From positions 6,508 through 14,326 of the forward strand of contig JALWEA010000165.1 in assembly GCA_027039465.1 (NCBI GenBank): a stretch of DNA of 7,819 bases, given 5' to 3'. This document shows positions 1-6,687 of this stretch, in pieces. How positions within the stretch are numbered: the first letter of the stretch is position 1; each line of letters starts with the position of its first letter. The notes beneath the pieces were generated by a model. It ran no database searches and was not told the DNA's origin. It worked only from the letters and a program-made list of their open reading frames with translations. This DNA comes from Calditrichia bacterium (GTDB lineage: Bacteria > Calditrichota > Calditrichia > Calditrichales > Calditrichaceae). A program made the position numbers and the translations under genes.

Positions 1-1
1 A

Positions 2-400
2 ATTAAAAATAAAATAAAGAAAAAAAACATAAGAATCTTTGATCCTTTCCCTCCTAATAAAATTTATGAAGTATTAGAAAAGTATGATGCGCTTGTTTTG
101 CCAAGTTATCGAGAAGGAATACCCGGTGTAATTGTCGAAGCATTTATGTTGGATAAACCCGTAATCTCCACATATCTGCCCAGCATCATGGAAATTATTG
201 ATAACAGAGTAACCGGATTATTGATTAAGGTTGGTGACAGCGATGAGTTGAAAGAGGCGATTGTAGAACTCCATAATAATTTGGATTTGTACAATACAAT
301 TTCAGAAAATGTTCATGATCATAAGAAAAAATTTGATCGAGCATATTGGTCAAAGGTTTATGCTGATGAAATTAGAAATTTAGTTACTGATAAACATTAA
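2..400 (+). CDS. Glycosyltransferase, GT4/GT1-like, C-terminal part (5' truncated by window)
   Basis: This open frame enters from the left edge and gives 132 residues before the TAA stop at 398-400. It is the C-terminal Rossmann half of a GT-B glycosyltransferase. The sequence shows a DALVLPSYREGIPGVIVEA stretch followed by KPVIST and a later GLLIKVGD segment. The two glutamates encoded at 113-115 and 137-139 are spaced E-x7-E, the GT4-type motif that contacts the nucleotide-sugar donor. By family, it should transfer a sugar onto a growing polysaccharide or its lipid carrier at the inner face of the cytoplasmic membrane; donor and acceptor cannot be read from this fragment. An internal ATG at 98 falls inside the conserved domain and is not the real start. 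The gene is clearly more AT-rich (about one third GC on sampled lines) than those downstream, and its first 30 codons are lysine-rich, which suggests a different origin. Confidence 0.88.
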   Translation: MKNKIKKKNIRIFDPFPPNKIYEVLEKYDALVLPSYREGIPGVIVEAFMLDKPVISTYLPSIMEIIDNRVTGLLIKVGDSDELKEAIVELHNNLDLYNTISENVHDHKKKFDRAYWSKVYADEIRNLVTDKH

Positions 401-411
401 GTGGTTTAAAA

Positions 412-432
412 TAAAAAATAAAAAATAAAAAA
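412..432 (+). repeat. Short tandem repeat, TAAAAAA x3
   Basis: Three perfect head-to-tail copies of a 7-mer (T followed by six A) lie in the 77-nt gap between the glycosyltransferase stop and the oxidoreductase start, followed directly by a run of T. Such A-tracts can bend DNA or vary in copy number by slippage. No promoter is convincing around it, so any regulatory role is only a possibility. Confidence 0.6.
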
Positions 433-477
433 TTTTTAAAAGGATTATTGTTATAGAATTTAAGGGAATTAATAAAT

Positions 478-2625
478 ATGAAACAACTCATCCAATATTT
501 CAGAAGCGGAGAATTGGAATTAATTGAAGCGCCGGCGCCGAAGGTAATGCCTCAAAGCTTGGTTATTGAGTCGCGCTTAAGTTTGATTTCCGTTGGAACG
601 GAAAAGATGATGCTCGACTTTGGCAAAGCTTCTTATTTGGCTAAGGCCAAACAACAGCCGGATCGCGTAAAACAGGTGTTGAATAAAATAAAGACCGAAG
701 GATTGATCACTACGGCGCAGGCGGTCTGGAATAAATTAAATGAACCAACTCATCTTGGTTATTCCAATGTTGGCTTGATTGTCGAAAAAGGAGATATGGG
801 CAGCCAATTTAAAGTGGGGCAGCGTGTGGTTTCCAACGGCCCGCATGCGGAAATGGTACGTGTACCCTGGACTTTGGCCGCCGGAATTCCGGAGTCCGTT
901 TCCGATGAGGAAGCCTCTTTCACGGTGGCCGGTTCAATTTGCCTGGAAGGTGTGCGGTTGGCAAATCCGACTATCGGTGAAACCGTTGTGGTTGTGGGGC
1001 TCGGATTGTTAGGACAAATTGTCTCCCAAATCTTGCAAGCGAACGGTTGCCGGGTTCTGGCCTTCGATGTTGTTGAAGAAAAGGTGAATTTTGCGAAAAG
1101 CTTTGGCGTGGATGCCACGCAATCAAAAACATCCCAGGAGAACATTGAATTTGTTCTGGGAAAAACCAATGGCGTCGGCGCCGATGCGGTAATAATCACA
1201 GCTTCTTCAACTTCGGAAGAATTGTTAAGTCAATGCGCGCTCATGTCCCGTAAAAGAGGCAGAATTGTTTTGATAGGGGTGATACCAATTACGGTACCGC
1301 GCAATTTATTCTACGAAAAAGAACTTTCATTCCAGGTCAGCAGCGCCTATGGTCCCGGTAGATACGATCCGCAATATGAAGGTGGCCATGATTATCCCTT
1401 GCCTTATGTGCGCTGGACAGCTAAGCGCAACATGGAAGCTTTCCTTTTTTTACTTGAACAAAAAAAGATTTCGGTTGATAAGTTGATTACCCATCGCTTC
1501 CCTTTTGAAAAGGCCATTGAAGCTTATCAAACCATTGAAAAGGAAAATCCCATTGGAATTATTTTGGAATATCGGGGTAAGCCCAATTCGGAGTCATTGG
1601 TCAGCTTTTCCGATTTTACCGAACATCCCAAGCAAAAGGTGGATAAATTAGCGATTGGTTTTATTGGTGTGGGGAATTTTGCCAAATCCGTCTTGTTACC
1701 CAACTTAAAAAAATTGAATGCGCCTATTTTAACGGTGGCCTCATCCGATGGTTTAAGCGCCAGCGTGGCAGCTAAGAAATTCGGCGTTCCAAAAGCTACT
1801 TCCGACCGGGAAATAATTTTTCAATCTCCCGAAATAAATACCGTTTTTATCAGCACGCGCCATGATTCTCATGCCAAACTTGTAGTTCAGGCCTTACAAA
1901 ATAAAAAGCATGTTTTTGTGGAAAAACCATTGGCCGTAAACGAAGAGCAATTAAAAGAAGTTTATCAGGCTGTAAAGGCGAATCCTGAATTACATTTAAT
2001 GGTGGGTTTTAATCGCCGGTTTTCGCCGTTTAGCAAAAAGTTAAAACAGGCTATTCAGGATCGTAGTGACCCGATTTCGGTTATTATTACGATTAATGCC
2101 GGAGCCATTCCCATGGATCATTGGGTGCATGATCCGGTTATGGGAGGCGGACGGATTATCGGGGAAGGGTGCCATTTTGTTGATTTGGCGCGTTATCTTA
2201 CGGGAGCATCCATTAAGGAAGTCGGCGCTATGCGAACAAACGGACATTCCGGCACCGATGAAGATAAAACTTCGATTTTCTTAACATTTGAAGATGGCTC
2301 ACAAGTAACTATTCATTATTTGGCCAACGGACATCCGCGTTTCCCGAAAGAACGTGTGGAAGTTTTTTCATCGCAGCGGGTTTTCCAAATCGATAATTTC
2401 ACACAGTTGACAAGTTACGGTTCGAACGTTAAGGAGCGGGGCCTAAAACAGGATAAAGGTCATTTTGCCGAATTAAAGACTTTCTTAGAGTCAATCCGAA
2501 AAGAAGGAGAAGCGCCAATTCCGTTCAATGAAATTATGGAAGTGCATTTGGCCGTTTTTGCCATTCAAAAAGCAATTGATGAGAAACGCTTTATTGCTTT
2601 AAAAGAGCTGTGGGAAAAAATTTAG
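478..2625 (+). CDS. Bi-domain oxidoreductase: MDR (alcohol dehydrogenase-like) fused to Gfo/Idh/MocA
   Basis: A 715-residue fusion of two NAD(P)-binding oxidoreductases. Residues 1 to about 370 form a medium-chain dehydrogenase/reductase module with a GLGLLG dinucleotide motif at 174-179 and Asp197 at the end of the next strand, which favours NAD over NADP. Residues about 390-715 form a Gfo/Idh/MocA module with GFIGVGNFA at 394-402, the EKP triad at 482-484, GFNRRFSP from 510 and GEGCHFVDLARYL from 562, where His566 and Asp569 fit the family's GxxxHxxD active-site pattern. The N-terminal module has GYSNVG where zinc alcohol dehydrogenases have GHExxG, and I see no structural four-cysteine zinc lobe, so zinc catalysis is doubtful. 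ATG 478 is preceded by AAGGG at 462-466. Proteins of this architecture are typically encoded beside heparinase II/III-like genes in capsule or exopolysaccharide loci, as here. The likely role is oxidation or reduction of a nucleotide-linked or polymer sugar in the cytoplasm; the substrate is unknown. Confidence 0.9.
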   Translation: MKQLIQYFRSGELELIEAPAPKVMPQSLVIESRLSLISVGTEKMMLDFGKASYLAKAKQQPDRVKQVLNKIKTEGLITTAQAVWNKLNEPTHLGYSNVGLIVEKGDMGSQFKVGQRVVSNGPHAEMVRVPWTLAAGIPESVSDEEASFTVAGSICLEGVRLANPTIGETVVVVGLGLLGQIVSQILQANGCRVLAFDVVEEKVNFAKSFGVDATQSKTSQENIEFVLGKTNGVGADAVIITASSTSEELLSQCALMSRKRGRIVLIGVIPITVPRNLFYEKELSFQVSSAYGPGRYDPQYEGGHDYPLPYVRWTAKRNMEAFLFLLEQKKISVDKLITHRFPFEKAIEAYQTIEKENPIGIILEYRGKPNSESLVSFSDFTEHPKQKVDKLAIGFIGVGNFAKSVLLPNLKKLNAPILTVASSDGLSASVAAKKFGVPKATSDREIIFQSPEINTVFISTRHDSHAKLVVQALQNKKHVFVEKPLAVNEEQLKEVYQAVKANPELHLMVGFNRRFSPFSKKLKQAIQDRSDPISVIITINAGAIPMDHWVHDPVMGGGRIIGEGCHFVDLARYLTGASIKEVGAMRTNGHSGTDEDKTSIFLTFEDGSQVTIHYLANGHPRFPKERVEVFSSQRVFQIDNFTQLTSYGSNVKERGLKQDKGHFAELKTFLESIRKEGEAPIPFNEIMEVHLAVFAIQKAIDEKRFIALKELWEKI

Positions 2626-2676
2626 AATGAACGTTTTCAATATCCGGTTTAAATGATATGACAGGGTAATTATTCG

Positions 2677-4380
2677 GTGAAAATTTTGCGAATCATTCGT
2701 ACGCTTTATTATCTGAAACCCATTCAAATTTGGGGGCGGGTTTGGTTTGAAATCAAAAAACGCTTTCTGAAACCATGGATTGCAAACAGTGTTAAGCAGA
2801 GAACCTATTCGAATGTGCCGCAAAAATTTTCTCTTACACCTCGTTGTTATGCATCGTCGGCGCTGCAAAATCTTCCCGAAAAACAATTTGTTTTCTTGAA
2901 TGTTTCCGCCGATTATCGGCAGGAAATTCAGTGGAATGACCCGACCAAATCCAAACTGTGGCTGTACAATCTGCATTATTTCGAATATCTATTACCGTTA
3001 ACCCACCAGGCAAATCAAAAAAACTTTAGTGCTGCTAAAATAATTCTTGAAGATTGGATGCAAAAAAATCCGGTTGGATTCGGTAACGGCTGGGAACCGT
3101 ACCCGATTTCATTGCGATCGGTAAACTGGATTTTTTTCTACCATGCGTATTACGATTTTTTTCAAAACGATCCGGGTTTTCGACAACAATTTTTAAATAG
3201 TCTTTTTCGCCAGATTGCCTATTTGCGCTTTTTCATGGAAAACCATCTCCAGGCCAATCATCTTTGGGCCAATGTAAAAGCGCTGCTTTTTGCCGGTCTG
3301 TTTTTTGATGAAAAAGCATGGATTCGGCAAGGCCTAAAACTTGTCCGACGAGAATTGGAAGAACAAATTTTAGCGGACGGCGGGCATTACGAACGCAGTC
3401 CCATGTACCATGCCTTGATTCTAACGGATGTGCTCGATCTGATTCAACTCATTGCGGCCAAAGAAAAAATCCGGAATTTGCCGGAAGCGGACATTTTGCA
3501 GTTTAAACAGTATTTGCTTGAAAAAGCTCAAGCCATGGAACGCTGGTTAGAAGGAATGACCCAACCGGACGGACAACCACCGCTTTTGGGAGATACGGCC
3601 TTTGGCATTGCGCCGGAGCCGGAAGTAATTAAACGTTATTTTAAAGCGGTTGCAGGTCAGGTGAACGAACCCTTACCGACCTTAAAAAGTTTGGTCTTTA
3701 AGAATAGCGGCTATTTTATTTTTAGAGACGCGCAATGGTATTTGGTGATTGACGGCGGCGAACTTGGCGTTAGCTATCAACCGGGGCACGCGCATTGTGA
3801 CTTGTTGAGCTATGAATTGTCGGTCAAGGGACAGCGCATTATTGTCGATTCCGGGGTGGGGGAGTATTTGCCAACCGAGCTGCGACAAAAGGCGCGCAGC
3901 ATTTACAGCCACAATACATTGGTGATCAACGGGCTGGATCAGGCCGAATTGTGGTCGGCGTTTCGCATGGGCAGGCGCGTCCGACCACAGCAAGTTTCCG
4001 TGAATACCGAACCGATTTTTGAATTCATCGGCAGTTACCGTAACACATTAAATAAAAAGTTGGGTTATTGGCATCAGCGTAAAATCAGGGCGGCGCAATC
4101 CGTTGAAATCGAAGATCATTGGAAGGCGCAAACCGTTTTGTCCGTGGAAAATTTAATCCACTTGCATCCGGAATGTGAAATCGAAATGGGTACAGGCAAA
4201 ATAGCGATTAAGCGGAAAGATGCAGCCGTTTTGTTGACGTTCGATGCCCAAAAAATTAAAGCGGAATTGCGCGACTGGTTTTATGTGCCGGAATTCGGTA
4301 AAGTATTGCCGGGTAAAGTGTTGGTATTAATGCCGGACGTAAGTCTTGAAACAATGGTGTATTCCATTCAAATGTATTAA
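2677..4380 (+). CDS. Heparinase II/III-family protein
   Basis: A 567-residue protein with the two-part layout of this family: an N-terminal alpha-helical toroid-like domain (about 40-310) and a C-terminal beta-sandwich heparinase II/III-like domain (about 335-560). Landmarks are GWEPYPISLRSVNW at 138-151, NHLWAN at 194-199, DGGHYERSPMYH at 234-245, PGHAHCD at 369-375 and SHNTLVING from 411. The conserved His and Tyr residues in these motifs are those expected around the active centre of this polysaccharide-lyase superfamily. There is no cleavable signal peptide: the start is VKILRIIRTLYYLKP, a typical N-terminus for locus-encoded members. This points away from a secreted scavenging lyase. The start is GTG 2677, because the ATGs just upstream hit stops at once and GGG at 2664-2666 is the only, weak, ribosome-binding candidate. 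It follows the bi-domain oxidoreductase by 51 nt and is probably co-transcribed. A role in polymer modification, quality control or length control is inferred; the substrate is unknown. Confidence 0.88.
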   Translation: MKILRIIRTLYYLKPIQIWGRVWFEIKKRFLKPWIANSVKQRTYSNVPQKFSLTPRCYASSALQNLPEKQFVFLNVSADYRQEIQWNDPTKSKLWLYNLHYFEYLLPLTHQANQKNFSAAKIILEDWMQKNPVGFGNGWEPYPISLRSVNWIFFYHAYYDFFQNDPGFRQQFLNSLFRQIAYLRFFMENHLQANHLWANVKALLFAGLFFDEKAWIRQGLKLVRRELEEQILADGGHYERSPMYHALILTDVLDLIQLIAAKEKIRNLPEADILQFKQYLLEKAQAMERWLEGMTQPDGQPPLLGDTAFGIAPEPEVIKRYFKAVAGQVNEPLPTLKSLVFKNSGYFIFRDAQWYLVIDGGELGVSYQPGHAHCDLLSYELSVKGQRIIVDSGVGEYLPTELRQKARSIYSHNTLVINGLDQAELWSAFRMGRRVRPQQVSVNTEPIFEFIGSYRNTLNKKLGYWHQRKIRAAQSVEIEDHWKAQTVLSVENLIHLHPECEIEMGTGKIAIKRKDAAVLLTFDAQKIKAELRDWFYVPEFGKVLPGKVLVLMPDVSLETMVYSIQMY

Positions 4381-4438
4381 CGAATTCCATTCCTTAAAAT
4401 AGCAATTTGAAAATTCTTGTACTCTTCCGACAAATTTG

Positions 4439-4487
4439 CATTTTGGTAAATAATTTGCTAAAATGATATGCATTTTAGTCAATAATT
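4439..4487 (+). promoter_or_regulatory. Operator-like cluster of three related half-sites upstream of the AAA ATPase
   Basis: Three copies of a motif close to ATTTTrGyaAATaATT lie within 49 bp, just ahead of the ATPase gene. The first (4440-4455) reads forward, the second (about 4449-4464) in reverse, and the third (4472-4487) forward. Copies one and two form an imperfect 27-bp palindrome centred on 4452. Copies two and three form a perfect inverted repeat with 8-bp arms (CTAAAATG at 4458-4465 and its complement at 4471-4478) separated by 5 nt. The cluster ends 18 nt before the ATG, where a dimeric DNA-binding protein would block transcription or translation. Whether the ATPase product or another factor binds is not visible. 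No textbook -35/-10 pair stands out. Confidence 0.5.
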
Positions 4488-4505
4488 AAACAGAATGTAG
4501 GCAAT

Positions 4506-5699
4506 ATGGATTTAGCACATTTAAACGAGCTGCATCTTTTAGCCATTGAAGAAGCAAAAATGTATCCCAAAAAGCGTTTGGTTTATTCGGAAATTGCGAA
4601 TGACAGCGGACGCCATTTTCTCGGCATTATTGGCCCGCGCGGTGTGGGCAAGACCATTTTGTTAAAGCAGTTCGCCATGGAAAACGCCAACGCGTTTTAC
4701 GTATCGGTGGATACACTTATTGATACGGATCTGTTCGCGTTGGTGCAACAGTTGACAGAAGTGCAAAAGGTGTCAATCGTTCTTTTGGACGAAATTCATT
4801 TTTATTCCGATTTCCCAAGGGCATTAAAAAAGATTTACGACTTTTTGTCCGTTAAAGTTATTTTCACCAGTTCCGCTGCCCTGGCCTTGCATCAATCGTC
4901 ATTAGACCTTTCACGGAGAGTTAAATTCCGTTTTCTATTTCCGTTTAGTTTTAGAGAGTACGTGTATTTTAAGAAGGATCAACTTTTACCGACATTGAGC
5001 CTGCCAGAAATTTGGGATAAGAATTGGCAGAGTGACCACTTATTGTATTCCCATCTGTTTGAACCCTATCTTTCCGGCCAAATAATGCCGTTTGCACTGG
5101 AAGAAGCCGATGTTTTACCTTTGTTGCAAAATGTTCTGCAAAAAATATTATACGGTGATTTACCTTCCATCCACGATCTGCGGGCAAGCGAAATTTCGAA
5201 AATTGAGCGCATGATTCGCTTTATCGGTAAAGCGGATATTGATGGCATTAATTACACCTCGCTTTCCAAAAATTTGGGCATTACCAAATACAAAGCCGAA
5301 CTTTACGTTAAACTTTTGGAGCAGGCTTTTGTACTTAATGTTGTTTGGCCTACAGGTACCAATGTTTTGAAAGAACCTAAAATTTTGATGTATTTACCCT
5401 ATCGATTGCTATTTAAAAATTTTGAAGATGCTATTGGCGGGTTGCGGGAAGATTTTGCCGTTGAAATGCTGAAGGGGGCAGGTTATTCCTGTTTTTATTT
5501 GAAATCAAAAAGAGGACAAAAGACGCCGGATTATTTGGTAGAGACACCGGAAGGGGAGTTTGTGCTTGAGATCGGCGGAAAGGGCAAGGGCCGGCAGCAG
5601 TTCAAGGGAGTGACGGTTGACAAGAAATTGATTTTTAGCCATGCTTTGGAAGTTACGGATTTGAAAAGGCCTTTGATTTTGTTAGGGTATTTGAAATAA
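4506..5699 (+). CDS. AAA family ATPase, DUF4143-like, with PD-(D/E)XK-like C-terminus
   Basis: A 397-residue protein with an N-terminal P-loop ATPase and a C-terminal DUF4143-like part. Walker A is GPRGVGKT (43-50) and Walker B is IVLLDEIH (91-98, with Asp95 and Glu96). A TSS at 121-123 lies where sensor 1 is expected. LSRRVKFRFLFPFSFREY (135-152) matches the arginine-rich, P-x-SFxEY signature common in this group. Residues about 230-300 look like a winged-helix region (YTSLSKNLGITKYKAELYVKLLE). The C-terminus carries PDYLV (341-345) and VLEIGGKGKG (353-362), which resembles a PD-(D/E)XK nuclease core with Asp342, Glu355 and perhaps Lys359, although the two-glycine insertion before the lysine is atypical. 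Cellular roles of this widespread accessory family are poorly known; DNA-directed or defence-like roles are possible but unproven. Its own upstream operator-like cluster suggests a separate transcription unit, not part of the polysaccharide operon. The start has only a weak GTAGG (4497-4501) as ribosome binding site. Confidence 0.85.
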   Translation: MDLAHLNELHLLAIEEAKMYPKKRLVYSEIANDSGRHFLGIIGPRGVGKTILLKQFAMENANAFYVSVDTLIDTDLFALVQQLTEVQKVSIVLLDEIHFYSDFPRALKKIYDFLSVKVIFTSSAALALHQSSLDLSRRVKFRFLFPFSFREYVYFKKDQLLPTLSLPEIWDKNWQSDHLLYSHLFEPYLSGQIMPFALEEADVLPLLQNVLQKILYGDLPSIHDLRASEISKIERMIRFIGKADIDGINYTSLSKNLGITKYKAELYVKLLEQAFVLNVVWPTGTNVLKEPKILMYLPYRLLFKNFEDAIGGLREDFAVEMLKGAGYSCFYLKSKRGQKTPDYLVETPEGEFVLEIGGKGKGRQQFKGVTVDKKLIFSHALEVTDLKRPLILLGYLK

Positions 5700-5702
5700 T
5701 AT

Positions 5703-6000
5703 TTTCAACCGTCCTTTCAGGACTTGGATCAGGTTGTGTCTATCATTAATTCCCACCAATGAATTGGTGGGCTATCATCATTCGATCCCTTCGGGATCAT
5801 TTTGTGAGTTTAGGTGAGGTGGGCTAAAGAGTTGAAAAATAATTTCAGCCTATTTTTTATTTGATCAGATTTTATTCTGTTTTGCCAAGTTTTGACTTAC
5901 GGAAGAATTCCCGACAGGGAATTTTGATAATAGCCCACATTTTCAAATGTGGGGCACAAATTCGCCAACAAAATATTTGTCCCGAACAGGACAATTGAAA
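5703..6000. repeat. Structured inverted-end element, copy 1 (298 bp)
   Basis: First of three tandem copies, starting 3 nt after the ATPase stop codon. The outer ends are TTTCAA and TTGAAA. The left end has three hairpins: 5711-5723 (GTCCT/AGGAC), 5752-5771 (CCCACCAAT/ATTGGTGGG) and 5784-5798 (GATCCC/GGGATC). The right end has three in mirror order: 5906-5923 (AATTCCC/GGGAATT), 5934-5953 (CCCACATTT/AAATGTGGG) and 5979-5992 (GTCC/GGAC). The reverse complement of the right end aligns with the left end along its length, including a shared GTGGGCTATyATCA, so the ends are long imperfect terminal inverted repeats. The roughly 100-bp core has a smaller hairpin with TGAAA/TTTCA arms followed by a T-rich run. 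No protein is encoded. By analogy with REPIN/BIME or MITE elements it is probably non-autonomous mobile DNA; a structured RNA is an alternative. Confidence 0.8.
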
Positions 6001-6022
6001 CCAAATTTTATCGGAGTTGCAT
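6001..6022. repeat. 22-bp linker between copies 1 and 2
   Basis: This spacer is repeated exactly at 6321-6342, giving a constant 320-bp period for the first two units. Its first part, CCAAATTTT, also follows copy 3 (6652-6660), after which the sequences diverge. CCAAATTTT may therefore belong to the right end of the element, with the rest being duplicated flanking DNA. Confidence 0.7.
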
Positions 6023-6320
6023 TTTAAATCGTTCTTTCAGGATTGTGATCAGGTCGTGTCTATTGCCAATTCCCACCAATGAATTGGTGGGTTATTATCA
6101 TTTGATCCTTACGGGATCGTTTTGTGAGTTTAGGCGTGGTGGGCTAAAAAGTTGAAAAATAATTTCAGCCTATTTTTTGTTTGATCAGATTTTATCCTTT
6201 TTTGCTGAGTTTCGATTTACGAAAGAATTCCCGACAGGGAATTTTGATAATAGCCCACATTTTCAAATGTGGGGCACGAATTCGCCGACAAAATATTTGT
6301 CCCGAACGGGACAATTGAAA
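6023..6320. repeat. Structured inverted-end element, copy 2 (298 bp)
   Basis: Same length and organisation as copy 1, exactly 320 bp downstream. Left hairpins are at 6031-6043, 6072-6091 and 6104-6118; right hairpins are at 6226-6243, 6254-6273 and 6297-6314. By hand count the left end plus core differs from copy 1 at roughly 28 of 200 positions, whereas the right end differs at only about 3 positions, so conservation is uneven. Several left-end substitutions in hairpin arms keep pairing through G-T/G-U wobbles (GTTCT/AGGAT; GATCCT/GGGATC). The core hairpin (TGAAA 6153-6157 with TTTCA 6163-6167) is kept. No gene is present. Confidence 0.8.
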
Positions 6321-6342
6321 CCAAATTTTATCGGAGTTGCAT
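6321..6342. repeat. 22-bp linker between copies 2 and 3
   Basis: Identical to the linker at 6001-6022. Two identical linkers indicate that at least one unit arose by tandem duplication of a 320-bp segment rather than by independent insertion of each element. Confidence 0.7.
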
Positions 6343-6651
6343 TTTAAATCGTCCTTTCAGGACTGGGATCAGGACGTGCCTATTGCCAATTCCCACCAAT
6401 GAATTGGTGGGCTATCATCATTCGATCCCTTCGGGATCATTTAATGTATTTCAATATGTTGATGCATGAGGTATCAATAAATCACGAAAAATTTTTTACA
6501 TCATTTATTTTCTATTAATCCATTTTGATTTATTTTATAATAGATTGATTTAAAAGAATTCCCGACAGGGAATTTTGATAATAGCCCACATTTTCAAATG
6601 TGGGGCACAAATTCGCCGACAAAATATTTGTCCCGAACGGGACAATTGAAA
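6343..6651. repeat. Structured inverted-end element, copy 3 (309 bp), with a different core
   Basis: Both ends match the other copies. Left hairpins are at 6351-6363, 6392-6411 and 6424-6438; right hairpins are at 6557-6574, 6585-6604 and 6628-6645. The core between them (about 6443-6550) shows no similarity to the cores of copies 1 and 2 and is extremely AT-rich. The left-end break in similarity comes a few bases after hairpin three, and the right-end break just before the AATTCCC hairpin. The element ends 36 nt before the ATG of the antitoxin-like gene, so that gene's promoter probably lies in or beyond this copy. Confidence 0.78.
6443..6550 (+). other. Unrelated AT-rich core of copy 3, with a possible -10 box
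   Basis: About 108 bp with no open frame of note and no resemblance to the other two cores. A perfect TATAAT lies at 6536-6541, but there is no matching -35 hexamer at 16-18 bp spacing. It could be a weak promoter for the antitoxin-like gene, or chance in AT-rich DNA. The core may be original intergenic sequence caught between two end modules, or exchanged cargo. Confidence 0.35.
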
Positions 6652-6687
6652 CCAAATTTTTCAAAGAAGAAAATAAATAAATTTAAA

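Noticed and set aside
759..1199. 146-codon minus-strand frame opposite the oxidoreductase
   Set aside because: It lies wholly opposite strongly conserved MDR coding sequence and its translation shows no domain-like pattern.
2651..2660. AAATGATATG shared with 4461-4470, as a possible common upstream motif of the heparinase-like and ATPase genes
   Set aside because: A 10-mer of such composition can recur by chance in AT-rich DNA. Positions relative to the starts differ (about 17 versus 36 nt), and the palindromic context is present only at the second site.
3318..3506. 62-codon + strand frame inside the heparinase-like gene
   Set aside because: It is an alternative frame across the conserved DGGHYERSPMYH region, with no ribosome binding site.
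4381..4438. Rho-independent terminator after the heparinase-like gene
   Set aside because: No GC-rich stem followed by a T-run is visible in this stretch.
5949..6155. Possible 68-codon + strand gene, and a near-copy at 6269-6469
   Set aside because: Both are translations of the same repeat junction (right end, linker, left end) and simply read through its hairpins. Their similarity comes from DNA duplication; they lack ribosome binding sites and protein-family features.
5700..6660. CRISPR array
   Set aside because: There are only three units, of about 320 bp with conserved interiors and inverted ends. There are no short identical repeats with unique spacers, and no cas genes.
5703..6660. 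Target-site duplication around the array
   Set aside because: The sequences just outside the left end of copy 1 and the right end of copy 3 were compared and no direct repeat longer than a few A/T bases was found.
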